The notes beneath the pieces were generated by a model. It worked only from the letters and a program-made list of their open reading frames with translations, was not told where the DNA came from and searched no databases. A program made the position numbers and the translations under genes. This document shows, piece by piece, positions 34,769 through 46,500 of a stretch of DNA of 64,000 nucleotides (its first letter is position 1; every line of letters starts with the position of its first letter). Source of the stretch: Zea mays (lineage: Eukaryota > Streptophyta > Magnoliopsida > Poales > Poaceae); assembly GCF_902167145.1 (NCBI RefSeq), contig NW_023367389.1, forward strand, positions 45,952 to 109,951, in the 5' to 3' direction.

Positions 34769-35174
34769 TGTTGGGGGCCTTCGGCTTCCGAAGGTCCTCA
34801 AAAACAGGATTTAACAGTATTTCTGGAGTATAATGTGTGAACAGGTATCTTCGGATTCAAGTCGACATCACAGTAGACCAGAGTAATACGAAGGTTGATA
34901 CAGCGCCGAAGGTGTGAGCAGGAAAGCTTCGGCGTAGCAACAAAATGTGAAACCGACTTAAAGATGAAAAGGCTATTTAGACCTCGACAGATTACTATAG
35001 AATTATTATCAAATGTAAAGGGCATGAATGTAATTTTGTATGGGTTGTGCTCCGTGCCTATAAATAGGTAAACAGTACCCCCGTACTGTTCACGCTGACT
35101 GGGCATTCACTTTTGCGTCACGCTTGTACTTTCATCTCCTTCAAGTTGGAGCATTTGAGAACAAGTCCCCAACA
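34769..35174 (+). repeat. Gypsy 3' LTR
   Basis: 406 bp, same length and apparently same sequence as the 5' LTR, with the TATA box at 35059-35066. Followed by the TGTGA duplication. Confidence 0.93.
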
Positions 35175-35179
35175 TGTGA
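35175..35179. repeat. Target site duplication of nested gypsy element, right
   Basis: TGTGA, matching 28163-28167. Confidence 0.93.
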
Positions 35180-37163
35180 CGTTGTGTTTGATGAAACTAA
35201 CGGCTCTCAAGTAGAGCATGTTGATCTTGATGAGATAGGTGATGACGAGGCTCCGTGCATCGCGTTAAGGAACATGTCCATCGGGGATGTGTGTCCTAAG
35301 GAATCCAAAGAGCCTCCAAACACACAAGATCAACCATCCTCCTCCACGCAAGCATCTCCACCAACTCAAAATGAGGATGAAGCTCAAGTTGATGAAGTAG
35401 AAGATCAAGCAAATGAGCCACCTCAAGATGATGGCAATGATCAAGGGGGAGATGCAAATGAGGAAGACAAGGAGGATGAAGAGCAAAGGCCGCCACACCC
35501 AAGAGTCCACCAAGCAATCCAACGGGATCACCCCGTCGACACCATCCTCGGCGACATTCATAAGGGGGTAACCACTAGATCTCGTGTTGCACACTTTTGC
35601 GAACATTACTCATTTGTTTCCTCTATTGAGCCACACAGGGTAGAGGAAGCACTTCAAGATTCGGATTGGGTGGTGGCAATGCAAGAGGAACTCAACAACT
35701 TCACTAGGAATGAGGTATGGCATTTAGTTCCACGTCCTAACCAAAATGTTGTAGGAACCAAATGGGTCTTCCGCAACAAGCAAGATGAGCAAGGTGTGGT
35801 GACAAGGAACAAAGCTCGACTTGTGGCCAAGGGATACTCCCAAGTCGAAGGTTTGGATTTCGGTGAAACCTATGCACCCGTAGCTAGGCTTGAGTCAATT
35901 CGAATATTATTGGCCTATGCTACTTACCATGGCTTTAAGCTTTATCAAATGGACGTGAAAAGTGCCTTCCTCAATGGACCAATCAAGGAAGAGGTCTATG
36001 TTGAGCAACCTCCCGGCTTTGAAGACAGTGAGTATCCTAACCATGTCTATAAGCTCTCTAAGGCGCTTTATGGGCTCAAGCAAGCCCCAAGAGCATGGTA
36101 TGAATGCCTTAGAGATTTCCTTATTGCAAATGGCTTCAAAGTCGGAAAGGCCGATCCCACACTCTTTACTAAAACTCTTGAAAATGACTTGTTTGTATGC
36201 CAAATTTATGTTGATGATATTATATTTGGGTCTACTAATGAGTCTACATGTGAAGAGTTTAGTAGGATCATGACACAGAAGTTCGAGATGTCTATGATGG
36301 GGGAGTTGAAGTATTTTCTAGGATTCCAAGTCAAACAACTCCAAGAGGGCACCTTCATCAGCCAAACGAAGTACACTCAAGACATTCTAACCAAGTTTGG
36401 GATGAAGGATGCCAAACCCATCAAGACACCCATGGGAACTAATGGGCATCTCGACCTCGACACGGGAGGTAAGTCTGTGGATCAAAAGGTATACCGGTCG
36501 ATGATAGGTTCTTTACTCTATTTATGTGCATCTCGACCGGATATTATGCTTTCCGTATGCATGTGTGCAAGATTCCAAGCCGACCCTAAGGAAGCTCACC
36601 TTACGGCCGTAAAACGAATCTTGAGATATTTGGCTTATACTCCTAAGTTTGGGCTTTGGTATCCTTGGGGATCCACATTTGATTTGATTGGTTATTCGGA
36701 TGCCGATTGGGCGGGGTGTAAAATCAATAGGAAGAGCACATCGGGGACTTGCCAGTTCTTGGGAAGATCCTTGGTGTCTTGGGCTTCAAAGAAGCAAAAT
36801 TCGGTCGCTCTTTCCACCGCCGAAGCCGAGTATATTGCCGCAGGCCATTGTTGCGCGCAATTGCTTTGGATGAGGCAAACCCTGCGGGACTACGGTTACA
36901 AATTAACCAAAGTTCCTTTGCTATGTGATAATGAGAGTGCAATCAAAATGGCCGACAATCCCGTCGAGCATAGCCGCACTAAACACATAGCCATTCGGTA
37001 TCACTTTTTGAGGGATCACCAACAAAAGGGAGATATCGAGATTTCTTACATTAATACTAAAGATCAATTAGCCGATATCTTTACCAAGCCTCTTGATGAA
37101 CAATCTTTTAACAAACTTAGGCATGAGCTCAATATTCTTGATTCGCGCAATTTCTTTTGCTAG
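35180..37163 (+). pseudogene. pol: Sirevirus Pol copy 2, 3' part
   Basis: About 660 codons in the frame that continues copy 2 pol when the nested element is ignored. It begins with the acidic linker rich in Glu, Asp and Gln, then reverse transcriptase with the [12 protein letters not shown] and YVDDIIFG blocks and RNase H with SDADW, AEAEY and CDNESA. It ends at TAG 37161-37163 after the 20-residue tail that copy 1 has lost. Upstream the frame is open into the gypsy LTR from about 35124, which is fortuitous. With its N-terminal half displaced by 7 kb, it is unlikely to yield a working Pol. Confidence 0.9.
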
Positions 37164-37994
37164 CTTGCACATATAGCTCATTTTATATACCTTTGATCAT
37201 GTCTCTTTCATATGCTATGACTAATGTGTTTTCAAGTCTATTTCAAACCAAGTCATAGGTGTATTGAAAGGGAATTGGAGTCTTCGGCGAAGACAAAGGC
37301 TTCCACTACGTAACTCATCCTTCGCCGTCGCTCCAAGCAACTCTCCGTTCAAGGGGGAGAAAACTTGAGCACCAAGCAAAAGGACTTCGTCTTTGGTATA
37401 ATCTTAACTCATTTATTTATGACCAAAGGGGAAGAAAGCACTTCGAGGGCTCTAATGATTCCGTTTTTGGCGATTCATGCCAAAGGGGGAGAAAGTAAGA
37501 GCCCAAAGCAAAAGGACCGCACCACCACCAATTTCAAAAACTTAACTTAAGTGTTGAATATTTTCAATTGGTATCCTATTGTGTTCAAAAGGGGGAGAAA
37601 GTAGTATTTCAAAATGATACATCAAAACCCTCTTGAACACTAAGAGGAGAATCTCATTTAGGGGGAGTTTTGTTTAGTCAAAGGAAAAGCATTTGAAACA
37701 GGGGAGAAAATTTCAAATCTTGAAAATGCTTCTCAAAATCTTATTCATTTGCCTTTGACTATTTGCAAAAGAACTTTGAAAAGATTTACAAAAGATTTTG
37801 CAAAAACAAAACATGTGGTGCAAGCGTGGTCCAAAATGTTAAAAATGAAGAAACAATCCATGCATATCTTGTAAGCATTTATATTGGCTCAATTCCAAGC
37901 AACCTTTGCACTTACATTATGCAAACTAGTTCAATTATGCACTTCTACATTTGCTTTGGTTTGTGTTGGCATCAATCACCAAAAAGGGGGAGAT
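37164..37994 (+). promoter_or_regulatory. Multiple polypurine tracts before LTR 3
   Basis: Same set of seven purine runs as in copy 1, ending with the tract at 37981-37993. The sixth run, near 37700, has lost one G (GGGGAGA versus GGGGGAGA). No gene is seen. Confidence 0.8.
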
Positions 37995-39234
37995 TGAAAG
38001 GGAATTAGGCTTACACCTAGTTCCTATATAATTTTGGTGGTTGAATTGCCCAACACAAACAATTGGACTGACTAGTTTTGCTCTAGATTATATGTTCTAC
38101 AGGTGCCAAAGGTTCATCTATAACCATACTAAATTGACTGTCCGAAATACCGTAGATTATTCCGGACAGGAGAAGCTTTTTGGAAAAACAGGCCAAGCGC
38201 GGACTGTCCGGGCCCTTGCGGCGGACCGTCCGCGACACAAGGATGTCACTCGGCCAGAACCAATGCAAAAATCGAAGTCTACACTATGGACTGTCCGGAG
38301 GAAAAGCAAAGACCGTCCGAGCCCTTGCGCGGACCGTCCGGCCTCTGGCGCGGACCGTCCGGTAGGTGAGAAACCGAAAAACCCGAAGGTGACGGGTTTG
38401 GAGAAATGAATTATAGCGGGTTCGCGGACCGTCCGGGCCAGGATCGCGGACCGTCCGCGACTGGGTCTGTCTGACATCTGACAACGCATTAAATGCAATA
38501 TAGCCGTTGATATAGCCGTTACTGCTGACCGTTTCATTTTCAGCCGTTGATCTAGTGGGGCGGACCGTCCGGACCTGGCACGTGGACCGTCCGCGCTCAG
38601 CAGAATGGAGCAACGGCTAGGAAGTGGTTGGTGGCTATAAATACAACCCCAACCACCTCCATTCACTTCATCCAAGCATTCCAACCTTCAACATTCAATA
38701 CAAGAGCTAGCATTCCATTCCAAGACACATTCAAAGCCTCCATCTCTCCAAGTTTCACAATTGAGAAAAGAGATCATTAGTGATTAGTGACTTGAGAGAG
38801 AAAGTGATCCGTGTGTTATTCGTCGCTCTTGTCGCTTGGCCTTTTTGCAATCGTGCTTTCTTGATTCTTTCATTACGATCAAGCACTCACTTGTAATCGA
38901 GGCAAGAGGCACCAATTGTGTGGTGGCCCTTGTGGGAACTTTGTGTTCCAAGTGATTGAGAAGAGAAAGCTCACTCGATCCGTGGGATCGTTTGAGAGAG
39001 GGAAGGGTTGAAAGAGACCCGGCCTTTGTGGCCTCCTCAACGGGGAGTAGGTTTGCAAGAACCGAACCTCGGTAAAACAAATCCGCGTGTCACACTCTTC
39101 ATTTGCTTGCGATTTGTTTTCCACCCTCTCTCGCGGACTCGTTTCTTTATTACTAACGCTAACCCGGCTTGTAGTTGTGTTTATATTTGTAAATTTCAGT
39201 TTCGCCCTATTCACCCCCCTCTAGGCGACTTTCA
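37995..39234 (+). repeat. Sirevirus LTR 3
   Basis: 1240 bp, TGAAAGGG to GACTTTCA, followed by ATGGT, the duplication that matches the left end of LTR 1. TATA box at 38636-38643. One palindrome reads GTGGACCGTCC where the others have GCGG, a CpG loss. Confidence 0.93.
38636..38643 (+). promoter_or_regulatory. TATA box of LTR 3
   Basis: TATAAATA in the shared context. From here transcription would run out of the element into the knob array. Confidence 0.7.
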
Positions 39235-39239
39235 ATGGT
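39235..39239. repeat. Target site duplication of the Sirevirus composite, right
   Basis: ATGGT, matching 14844-14848. The satellite resumes with CTCCACCAGAAATCC in exact phase with the left flank. Confidence 0.92.
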
Positions 39240-42200
39240 CTCCACCAGAAATCCAAGAACGTGATCTATGGCAAGGAAACATATGTGGGGTGAGGTGTAT
39301 GAGCCTCTGGTCGATGATCAATGGCCACACAACCCCCATTTTTGTCGAAAATAGCCATGAACGACCATTTTCAATAATATCGAAGGCTAACACCTACGGA
39401 TTTTTGACCAAGAAATGGTCTCCACCAGAAATCCAAGAATGTGATCTACGACAAGGAAACATATGTGGGGTGAGGTGTATGAGCCTCTGGTCGACGATCA
39501 ATGGCCACACAACCCCCATTTTGCCGAAAATAGCCATGAATGACCATTTTCAATAATACCGAAGGCTAACACGTACGAGTTTTTAACCAAGAAATGGTTT
39601 CCACTAGAAATCCAAGAATGTAATCTATGGCAAGGAAACATATGTGGGGTGAGGTGTATGAGCGTCTGGTCGATGATCAATGGCCACACAACCCCCATTT
39701 TTTATGAAAATAGCCATGAGCGACCTTGAAAATAGCCATGAACGACATTTTCAATAATACCAAATGCTAACACCTACGGATTTTTGACCAAAAATGGTCT
39801 CCACCAGAAATCCAAGAATGTGATCTATGGCAAGGAAACATATGTGGGGTGAGGTGTACGAGCCTCTGGACGATGATCAATGGCCACACAACCCCCATTT
39901 TTGTCGAAAATAGCCATGAACGACCATTTTCAATAATACCGAAGGCTAACACCTACGGATTTTTGACCAAGAAATGGTCTCCACCAGAAATCCAAGAATG
40001 TGATCTATGGCAAGGAAACATATGTGGGGTGAGGTGTACGAGCCTCTGGTCGATGATCAATGGCCACACAACCCCCATTTTGCCGAAAATAGCCATGAAT
40101 GACCATTTTCAATAATACCGAAGGCTAACACGTACGAGTTTTTAACCAAGAAATGGTCTCCACCAGAAATCCAAGAATGTGATCTATGGCAAGGAAACAT
40201 ATGTGGGGTGAGGTGTATGAGCGTCTGGTCGATGATCAATGGCCACACAACCCCCATTTTTGTCGAAAATAGCCATGAACGACCATTTTCAATAATACCG
40301 AAGGCTAACACCTACGGATTTTTGACCAAGAAATGGTCTCCACCAGAAATCTAAGAATGTGATCTATGGCAAGGAAACATATGTGGGGTGAGGTGTACGA
40401 GCCTCTGGTCGATGATCAATGGCCACACAACCCCCATTTTGCCGAAAATAGCCATGAATGACCATTTTCAATAATACCGAAGGCTAACACGTACGAGTTT
40501 TTAACCAAGAAATGGTCTCCACCAGAAATCCAAGAATGTGATCTATGGCAAGGAAACATATGTGGGGTGAGGTGTATGAGCGTCTGGTTGATGATCAATG
40601 GCCACACAACCCCCATTTTTGTCAAAAATAGCCATGAACGACCATTTTCAATAATACCGAAGGCTAACACCTACGGATTTTTGACCAAGAAATGGTCTCC
40701 ACCAGAAATCCAAGAATGTGATCTATAGCAAGGAAACATATGTGGAGTGAGGTGTACGATCCTCTGGTTGATGATCAATGGCCACACAACCCCCATTTTT
40801 GTCGAAAATAGCCATGAATGACCATTTTCAAAAATACCGAAGGCTAACACGTTCGGATTTTTGACCAAGAAATGGTCTCCACCAGAAATCCAAGAATGTG
40901 ATCTATGGCAAGGAAACATATGTGGGGTGAGGTGTATGAGCGTCTGGTCGATGATCAATGGCCACACAACCCCCATTTTTGTCGAAAATAGCCATGAACG
41001 ACCATTTTCAATAATATCGAAGGCTAACACCTACGGATTTTTGACCAAGAAATGGTCTCCACCAGAAATCCAAGAATGTGATCTATGGAAAGGAAACATA
41101 TGTGGGGTGAGGTTTATGAGCCTCTAGTCGATGATAAATAGCCACACAACCCCCATTTTTTATGAAAATAGCCATGAGCGACCTTGAAAATAGCCATGAG
41201 CGACCATTTTCAATAATACTAGAGGCTAACACCTACGGATTTTTGACCAAGAAATGGTCTCCACCAGAAATCCAAGAATGTGATCTATGGCAAGGAAACA
41301 TATGTGGGGTGAGGTGTATGAGCCTCTGGTCGATGATCAATGGCCACACAACCCCCATTTTTGTCGAAAATAGCCATGAACGACCATTTTCAATAATATC
41401 GAAGGCTAACACCTACGGATTTTTGACCAAGAAATGGTCTCCACCAGAAATCCAAGAATGTGATCTACGACAAGGAAACATATGTGGGGTGAGGTGTATG
41501 AGCCTCTGGTCGACGATCAATGGCCACACAACCCCCATTTTGCCGAAAATAGCCACACAACCCCCATTTTTGTCGAAAATAGCCATGAACGACCATTTTC
41601 AATAATACCGAAGGCTAACACCTACGGATTTTTGACCAAGAAATGGTCTCCACCAGAAATCCAAGAATGTGATCTATGGCAAGGAAACATATGTGGGGTG
41701 AGGTGTATGAGCCTCTGGTCGACGAACAATGTCCACACAACCCTAATTTTTGTCGAAAATAGCCATGAATGACCATTTTCAATGACACTGAAGGCTAACA
41801 CCTACGGATTTTTGACCAAGAAATGGTCTCCACCAGAAATCCAAGAATGTGATCTATGGCAAGGAAACATATGTGGGGTGAGGTGTATGAGCCTCTGGTC
41901 GATGATAAATGGCCACACAACCCCCATTTTTTATGAAAATAGCCATGAGCGACCTTGAAAATAGCCATGAGCGACCTTGAAAATAATACTAGAGGCTAAC
42001 ACGTACGGATTTTTGACCAAGAAATGGTCTCCACCAGAAATCCAAGAATGTGATCTATGGCAAGGAAACATATGTGGGGTCAGGTGTATGAGCCTCTGGT
42101 CGATGATCAATGGCCACACAACCCCCATTTTTGTCGAAAATAGGCATGAACGACCATTTTTCAATGACACTGAAGGCTAACACCTACGGATTTTTGCCCA

Positions 42201-43532
42201 AGAAATGGTCTCCCCCAAAAATCCAAGAATGTGATCTATGGCAAGGAAACATATGTGTAGTGAGGTGTATGAGCCTCTGGTCGATGATAAATGGCCACAC
42301 AACCCCCATTTTTTATGAAAATAGCCATGAATGACCATTTACAGTAATACCGAAGGCTAACACCTACGGATTTTTGACCAAGAAATGGTCTCCACCAGAA
42401 ATCCAAGAATGTGATCTATGGCAAGGAAACATATGTGGGGTGAGGTGTATGAGCCTCTGGTCGATGATCAATGGCCACACAACCCCCATTTTTGTCGAAA
42501 ATAGCCATGAATGAAGGTGTATGAGCCTCTAGTCGATGATCAATGGCCACACAACCCCCATTTTTGTCGAAAATAGCCATGAACGACCATTTTCAATAAT
42601 ACCGAAGGCTAACACCTACGGATTTTTGACCAAGAAATGGTCTCCAGCAGAAATCCAAGAATGTGATCTATGGCAAGGAAACATATGTGGGGTGAGGTGT
42701 ATGAGCCTCTGGTCGACGATCAATGGCCACACAACCCCCATTTTTGTCAAAAATAGCCATGAACGACCATTTTCAATAATATCGAAGGCTAACACCTACA
42801 GATTTTTGACCAAGAAATGGTCTCCACCAGAAATCCAAGAATGTGATCTACGACAAGGAAACATATGTGGGGTGAGGTGTATGAGTGTCTGGTCGATGAT
42901 CAATGGCCACACAACCCCCATTTTTGTCGAAAATAGCCATGAACGACCATTTTCAATAATACCGAAGGCTAACACCTACAGATTTTTGACCAAGAAATGG
43001 TCTCCACCAGAAATCCAAGAATGTGATCTATGGCAAGGAAACATATGTGGGGTGAGGTGTATGAGCGTCTGGTCGATGATCAATGGCCACACAACCCCCA
43101 TTTTTGTCGAAAATAGCCATGACGACCATTTTCAATAATACCGAAGGCTAACACCTATGGATTTTTGACCAAGAAATGGTCTCCACCAGAAATCCAAGAA
43201 TGTGATCTATGGCAAGGAAACTTATGTGGGTGAGGTGTATGAGCCTCTGGTCGATGATCAATGGCCACACAACCCCCATTTTTGTCGAAAATAGCCATGA
43301 ACGACCATTTTCAATAATATCGAAGGCTAACACCTACGAATTTTTGACCAAGAAATGGTCTCCACCAGAAATCCAAGAATGTGATCTATGGCAAGGAAAC
43401 ATATGTGGGGTGAGGTATATGAGCCTCTGGTCGATGATCAATGGCCACACAACCCCCATTTTTGTCGAAAATAGCCATGAACGACCATTTTCAATAATAC
43501 CGAAGGCTAACACCTACGAATCTTTGACCAAG
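39240..43532 (+). repeat. knob180 array, forward block after the element
   Basis: Continuation of the left array in the same orientation and phase, about 24 units. It contains variants not in the higher-order zone: units with TTTTTATGAAAATAGCC and a 23-bp extra piece (GACCTTGAAAATAGCCATGAG), a short deletion joint near 41554, and one CCATGAATGAAGG joint at 42505 like those of the left zone. Confidence 0.93.
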
Positions 43533-46500
43533 AAATGGGGGTTGTGTGGCCATTGATCATCGACCAAAGGCTCATACACCTCACCCCACATATGTTTCCT
43601 TGCCATAGATCACATTCTTGGATTTCTGGTGGAGACCATTTCTTGGTCAAAAATCCGTAAGTGTTAGCCTTCGGTATTATTGAAAATGGTCGTTCATGGC
43701 TATTTTCGACAAAAATGGGGGTTGTGTGGCCATTGATCATCGACCAGACGCTCATACACCTCACCCCACATATGTTTCCTTGCCATAGATCACATTCTTG
43801 GATTTCTGGTGGAGACCATTTCTTGGTCAAAAATCCGAACGTGTTAGCCTTCGGTATTTTTGAACATGGTCATTGATGGCTATTTTCGACAAAAATGGGG
43901 GTTGTGTGGCCATTGATCATCGACCAGAGGATCGTACACCTCACTCCACATATGTTTCCTTGCCATAGATCACATTCTTGGATTTCTGGTGGAGACCATT
44001 TCTTGGTCAAAAATCCGTAGGTCTTAGCCTCTAGTATTATTGAAAATGGTCGTTCATGGCTATTTTCGACAAAAATGGGGGTTGTGTGGCCATTGATCAT
44101 CGACCAGACGCTCATACACCTCACCCCACATATGTTTCCTTGCCATAGATCACATTCTTGGATTTCTGGTGGAGACCATTTCTTGGTCTAAAATCCGTAG
44201 GTGTTAGCCTCTAGTATTATTGAAAATGGTCGCTCATGGCTATTTTCATAAAAAATGGGGGTTGTGTGGCCATTGATCGTCGACCAGAGGCTCATACACC
44301 TCACCCCACATATGTTTCCTTGCCATAGATCACATTCTTGGATTTCTTGTGGAGACCATTTCTTGGTCAAAAATCCGTAGGTGTTAGCCTTCGATATTAT
44401 TGAAAATGGTCGTTCATGGCTATTTTCGACAAAAATGGGGGTTGTGTGGCCATTGATCATCGACCAGAGGCTCATACACCTCACCCCACATATGTTTCCT
44501 TGCCATAGATCACATTCTTGGATTTCTGGTGGAGACCATTTCTTGGTCAAAAATCCGTAGGTGTTAGCCTTCGGTATTATTGAAAATGGTCGTTCATGGC
44601 TATTTTCGACAAAAATGGGGGTTGTGTGGCCATTGATCATCGATCAGAGGCTCATACACCTCACCCCACATATGTTTCCTTGCCATAGATCACATTCTTG
44701 GATTTCTGGTGGAGACCATTTCTTGGTCAAAAATTCGTAGGTTTTAGCCTCTAGTATTATTGAAAATGGTCGCTCATGGCTATTTTCAAGGTCGCTTATG
44801 GCTATTTTCATAAAAAATGGGGGTTGTGTGGCCATTGATCGTCGACCAGAGGCTCATACACCTCACCCTACATATGTTTCCTTGCCATAGATCACATTCT
44901 TGGATTTCTGCTGGAGACCATTTCTTGGTCAAAAATCCGTAGGTCTTAGCCTCTAATATTATTGAAAATGGTCGCTCATGGCAATTTTCGGCAAAATGGG
45001 GGTTGTGTGGCCATTGATCGTCGACCAGAGGCTCATACACCTCACCCCACATATGTTTCCTTGCCATAGATTACATTCTTGGATTTCTGGTGGAGACCAT
45101 TTCTTGGTCAAAAATCCGTAGGTGTTAGCCTTCGGTATTATTGAAAATGGTCGTTCATGGCTATTTTCGACAAAAATGGGGGTTGTGTGGCCGTTGATCA
45201 TCGACCAGACGCTCATACACCTCACCCCACATATGTTTCCTTGTCGTAGATCACATTCTTGGATTTCTGGTTGAGACCATTTCTTGGTCAAAAATCCGTA
45301 GGTGTTAGCCTTCGATATTTTTGAAAATGGTCGTTCATGGCTATTTTTCACAAAAATGGGGGCTGTGTGGCCATTGATCGTCGACTAGAGGCTCATACAC
45401 CTCACCCCACATATGTTTCCTTGCCATAGATCACATTCTTGGATTTCTGGTGGAGATCATTTCTTGGTCAAAAATCCGTAGGTGTTAGCCTTCTGTATTA
45501 TTGAAAATGGTCGTTCATGGCTATTTTCGACAAAAATGGGGGTTGTGTGGCCATTGATCATCGACCAGAGGCTCATACACCTCACCCCACATATGTTTCC
45601 TTGCCATAGATCACATTCTTGGATTTCTGGTGGAGACCATTTCTTGGTCAAAAATCCGTAGGTGTTAGCCTTCGGTATTATTGTTAATGGTCATTCATGG
45701 CTATTTTTGACAAAAATGGGGGTTGTGTGGCCATTGATCGTCGACCTGAGGCTCATACACCTCACTCCACATATGTTTCCTTGCCATTGATTACATTCTT
45801 GGATTTCTGGTGGAGACCATTTCTTGGTTAAAAACTCGTACGTGTTAGCCTTCGGTATTATTGAAAATGGTCGTTCATGGCTATTTTCGGCAAAATGGGG
45901 GTTGTGTGGCCATTGATCGTCGACCAGAGGCTCATACACCTCACCCCACATATGTTTCCTTGTCGTAGATCACATTCTTGGATTTCTGGTGGAGACCATT
46001 TCTTGGTCAAAAATCCGTAGGTGTTAGCCTTCGATATTATTGAAAATGGTCGTTCATGGCTATTTTCGACAAAAATGGGGGTTGTGTGGCCATTGATCGT
46101 CGACCAGAGGCTCATACACCTCACCCCACATATGTTTCCTTGCCATAGATCACATTCTTGGATTTCTGGTGGAGACCATTTCTTGGTCAAAAATCCGTAG
46201 GTCTTAGCCTCTAGTATTATTGAAAATGGTCGCTCATGGCTATTTTCATAAAAAATGGGGGTTGTGTGGCCATTTATCATCGACTAGAGGCTCATAAACC
46301 TCACCCCACATATGTTTCCTTGCCATAGATTACATTCTTGGATTTCTAGTGGAGACCATTTCTTGGTCAAAAATCCGTAGGTGTTAGCCTTCGGTATTAT
46401 TGAAAATGGTCGTTCATGGCTATTTTCGACACCCACATATGTTTCCTTGCCATAGATCACATTCTTGGATTTCTGGTGGAGACCATTTCTTGGTCTAAAA

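Larger units (their letters stand above)
28168..35174 (+). mobile_element. Non-autonomous Ty3/gypsy element (Tat-type) nested in pol copy 2
   Basis: 7007 bp. Two 406-bp LTRs starting TGTTGGGGGCC and ending CCCCAACA appear identical by eye, so the insertion is recent. Contents in order: 5' LTR, primer site, gag (28650-30167), a non-coding segment with 80-bp tandem repeats, a multi-exon gene on the minus strand (31154-34389), a purine tract and the 3' LTR. There is no protease, RT, RNase H or integrase frame. Gag type plus an antisense gene match the Tat branch of Ty3/gypsy (the group with Grande, Retand and RIRE2), where such antisense genes are described. I do not name a maize family with confidence. 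Any movement would need enzymes supplied by an autonomous relative. Confidence 0.87.
14849..39234 (+). mobile_element. Three-LTR tandem Sirevirus (Ty1/copia, Opie/Ji-like)
   Basis: Order: LTR, gag-pol, LTR, gag-pol, LTR. The first copy runs 14849-24156 and the second 22917-39234, sharing the middle LTR. The second copy contains a nested gypsy element at 28168-35174. Family evidence: LTRs begin TGAAAGGGAATTAGG and end in CA, the primer site resembles the initiator methionine tRNA complement, Gag has a long coiled-coil tail, Pol order is protease-integrase-RT-RNase H, and many polypurine motifs lie between pol and the 3' LTR. These are Sirevirus traits. The middle LTR is bounded by a polypurine tract on its left and a primer site on its right, not by target duplications, so it was not a separate insertion. 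Unequal exchange between LTRs is the simplest explanation. The family name Opie/Ji is from memory and less certain than the genus. Confidence 0.9.

Noticed and set aside
35124..37163. A 679-codon frame that could be read as a separate gene starting in the gypsy LTR
   Set aside because: The first 17 or so codons are LTR sequence; the rest is the 3' half of the interrupted Sirevirus pol.
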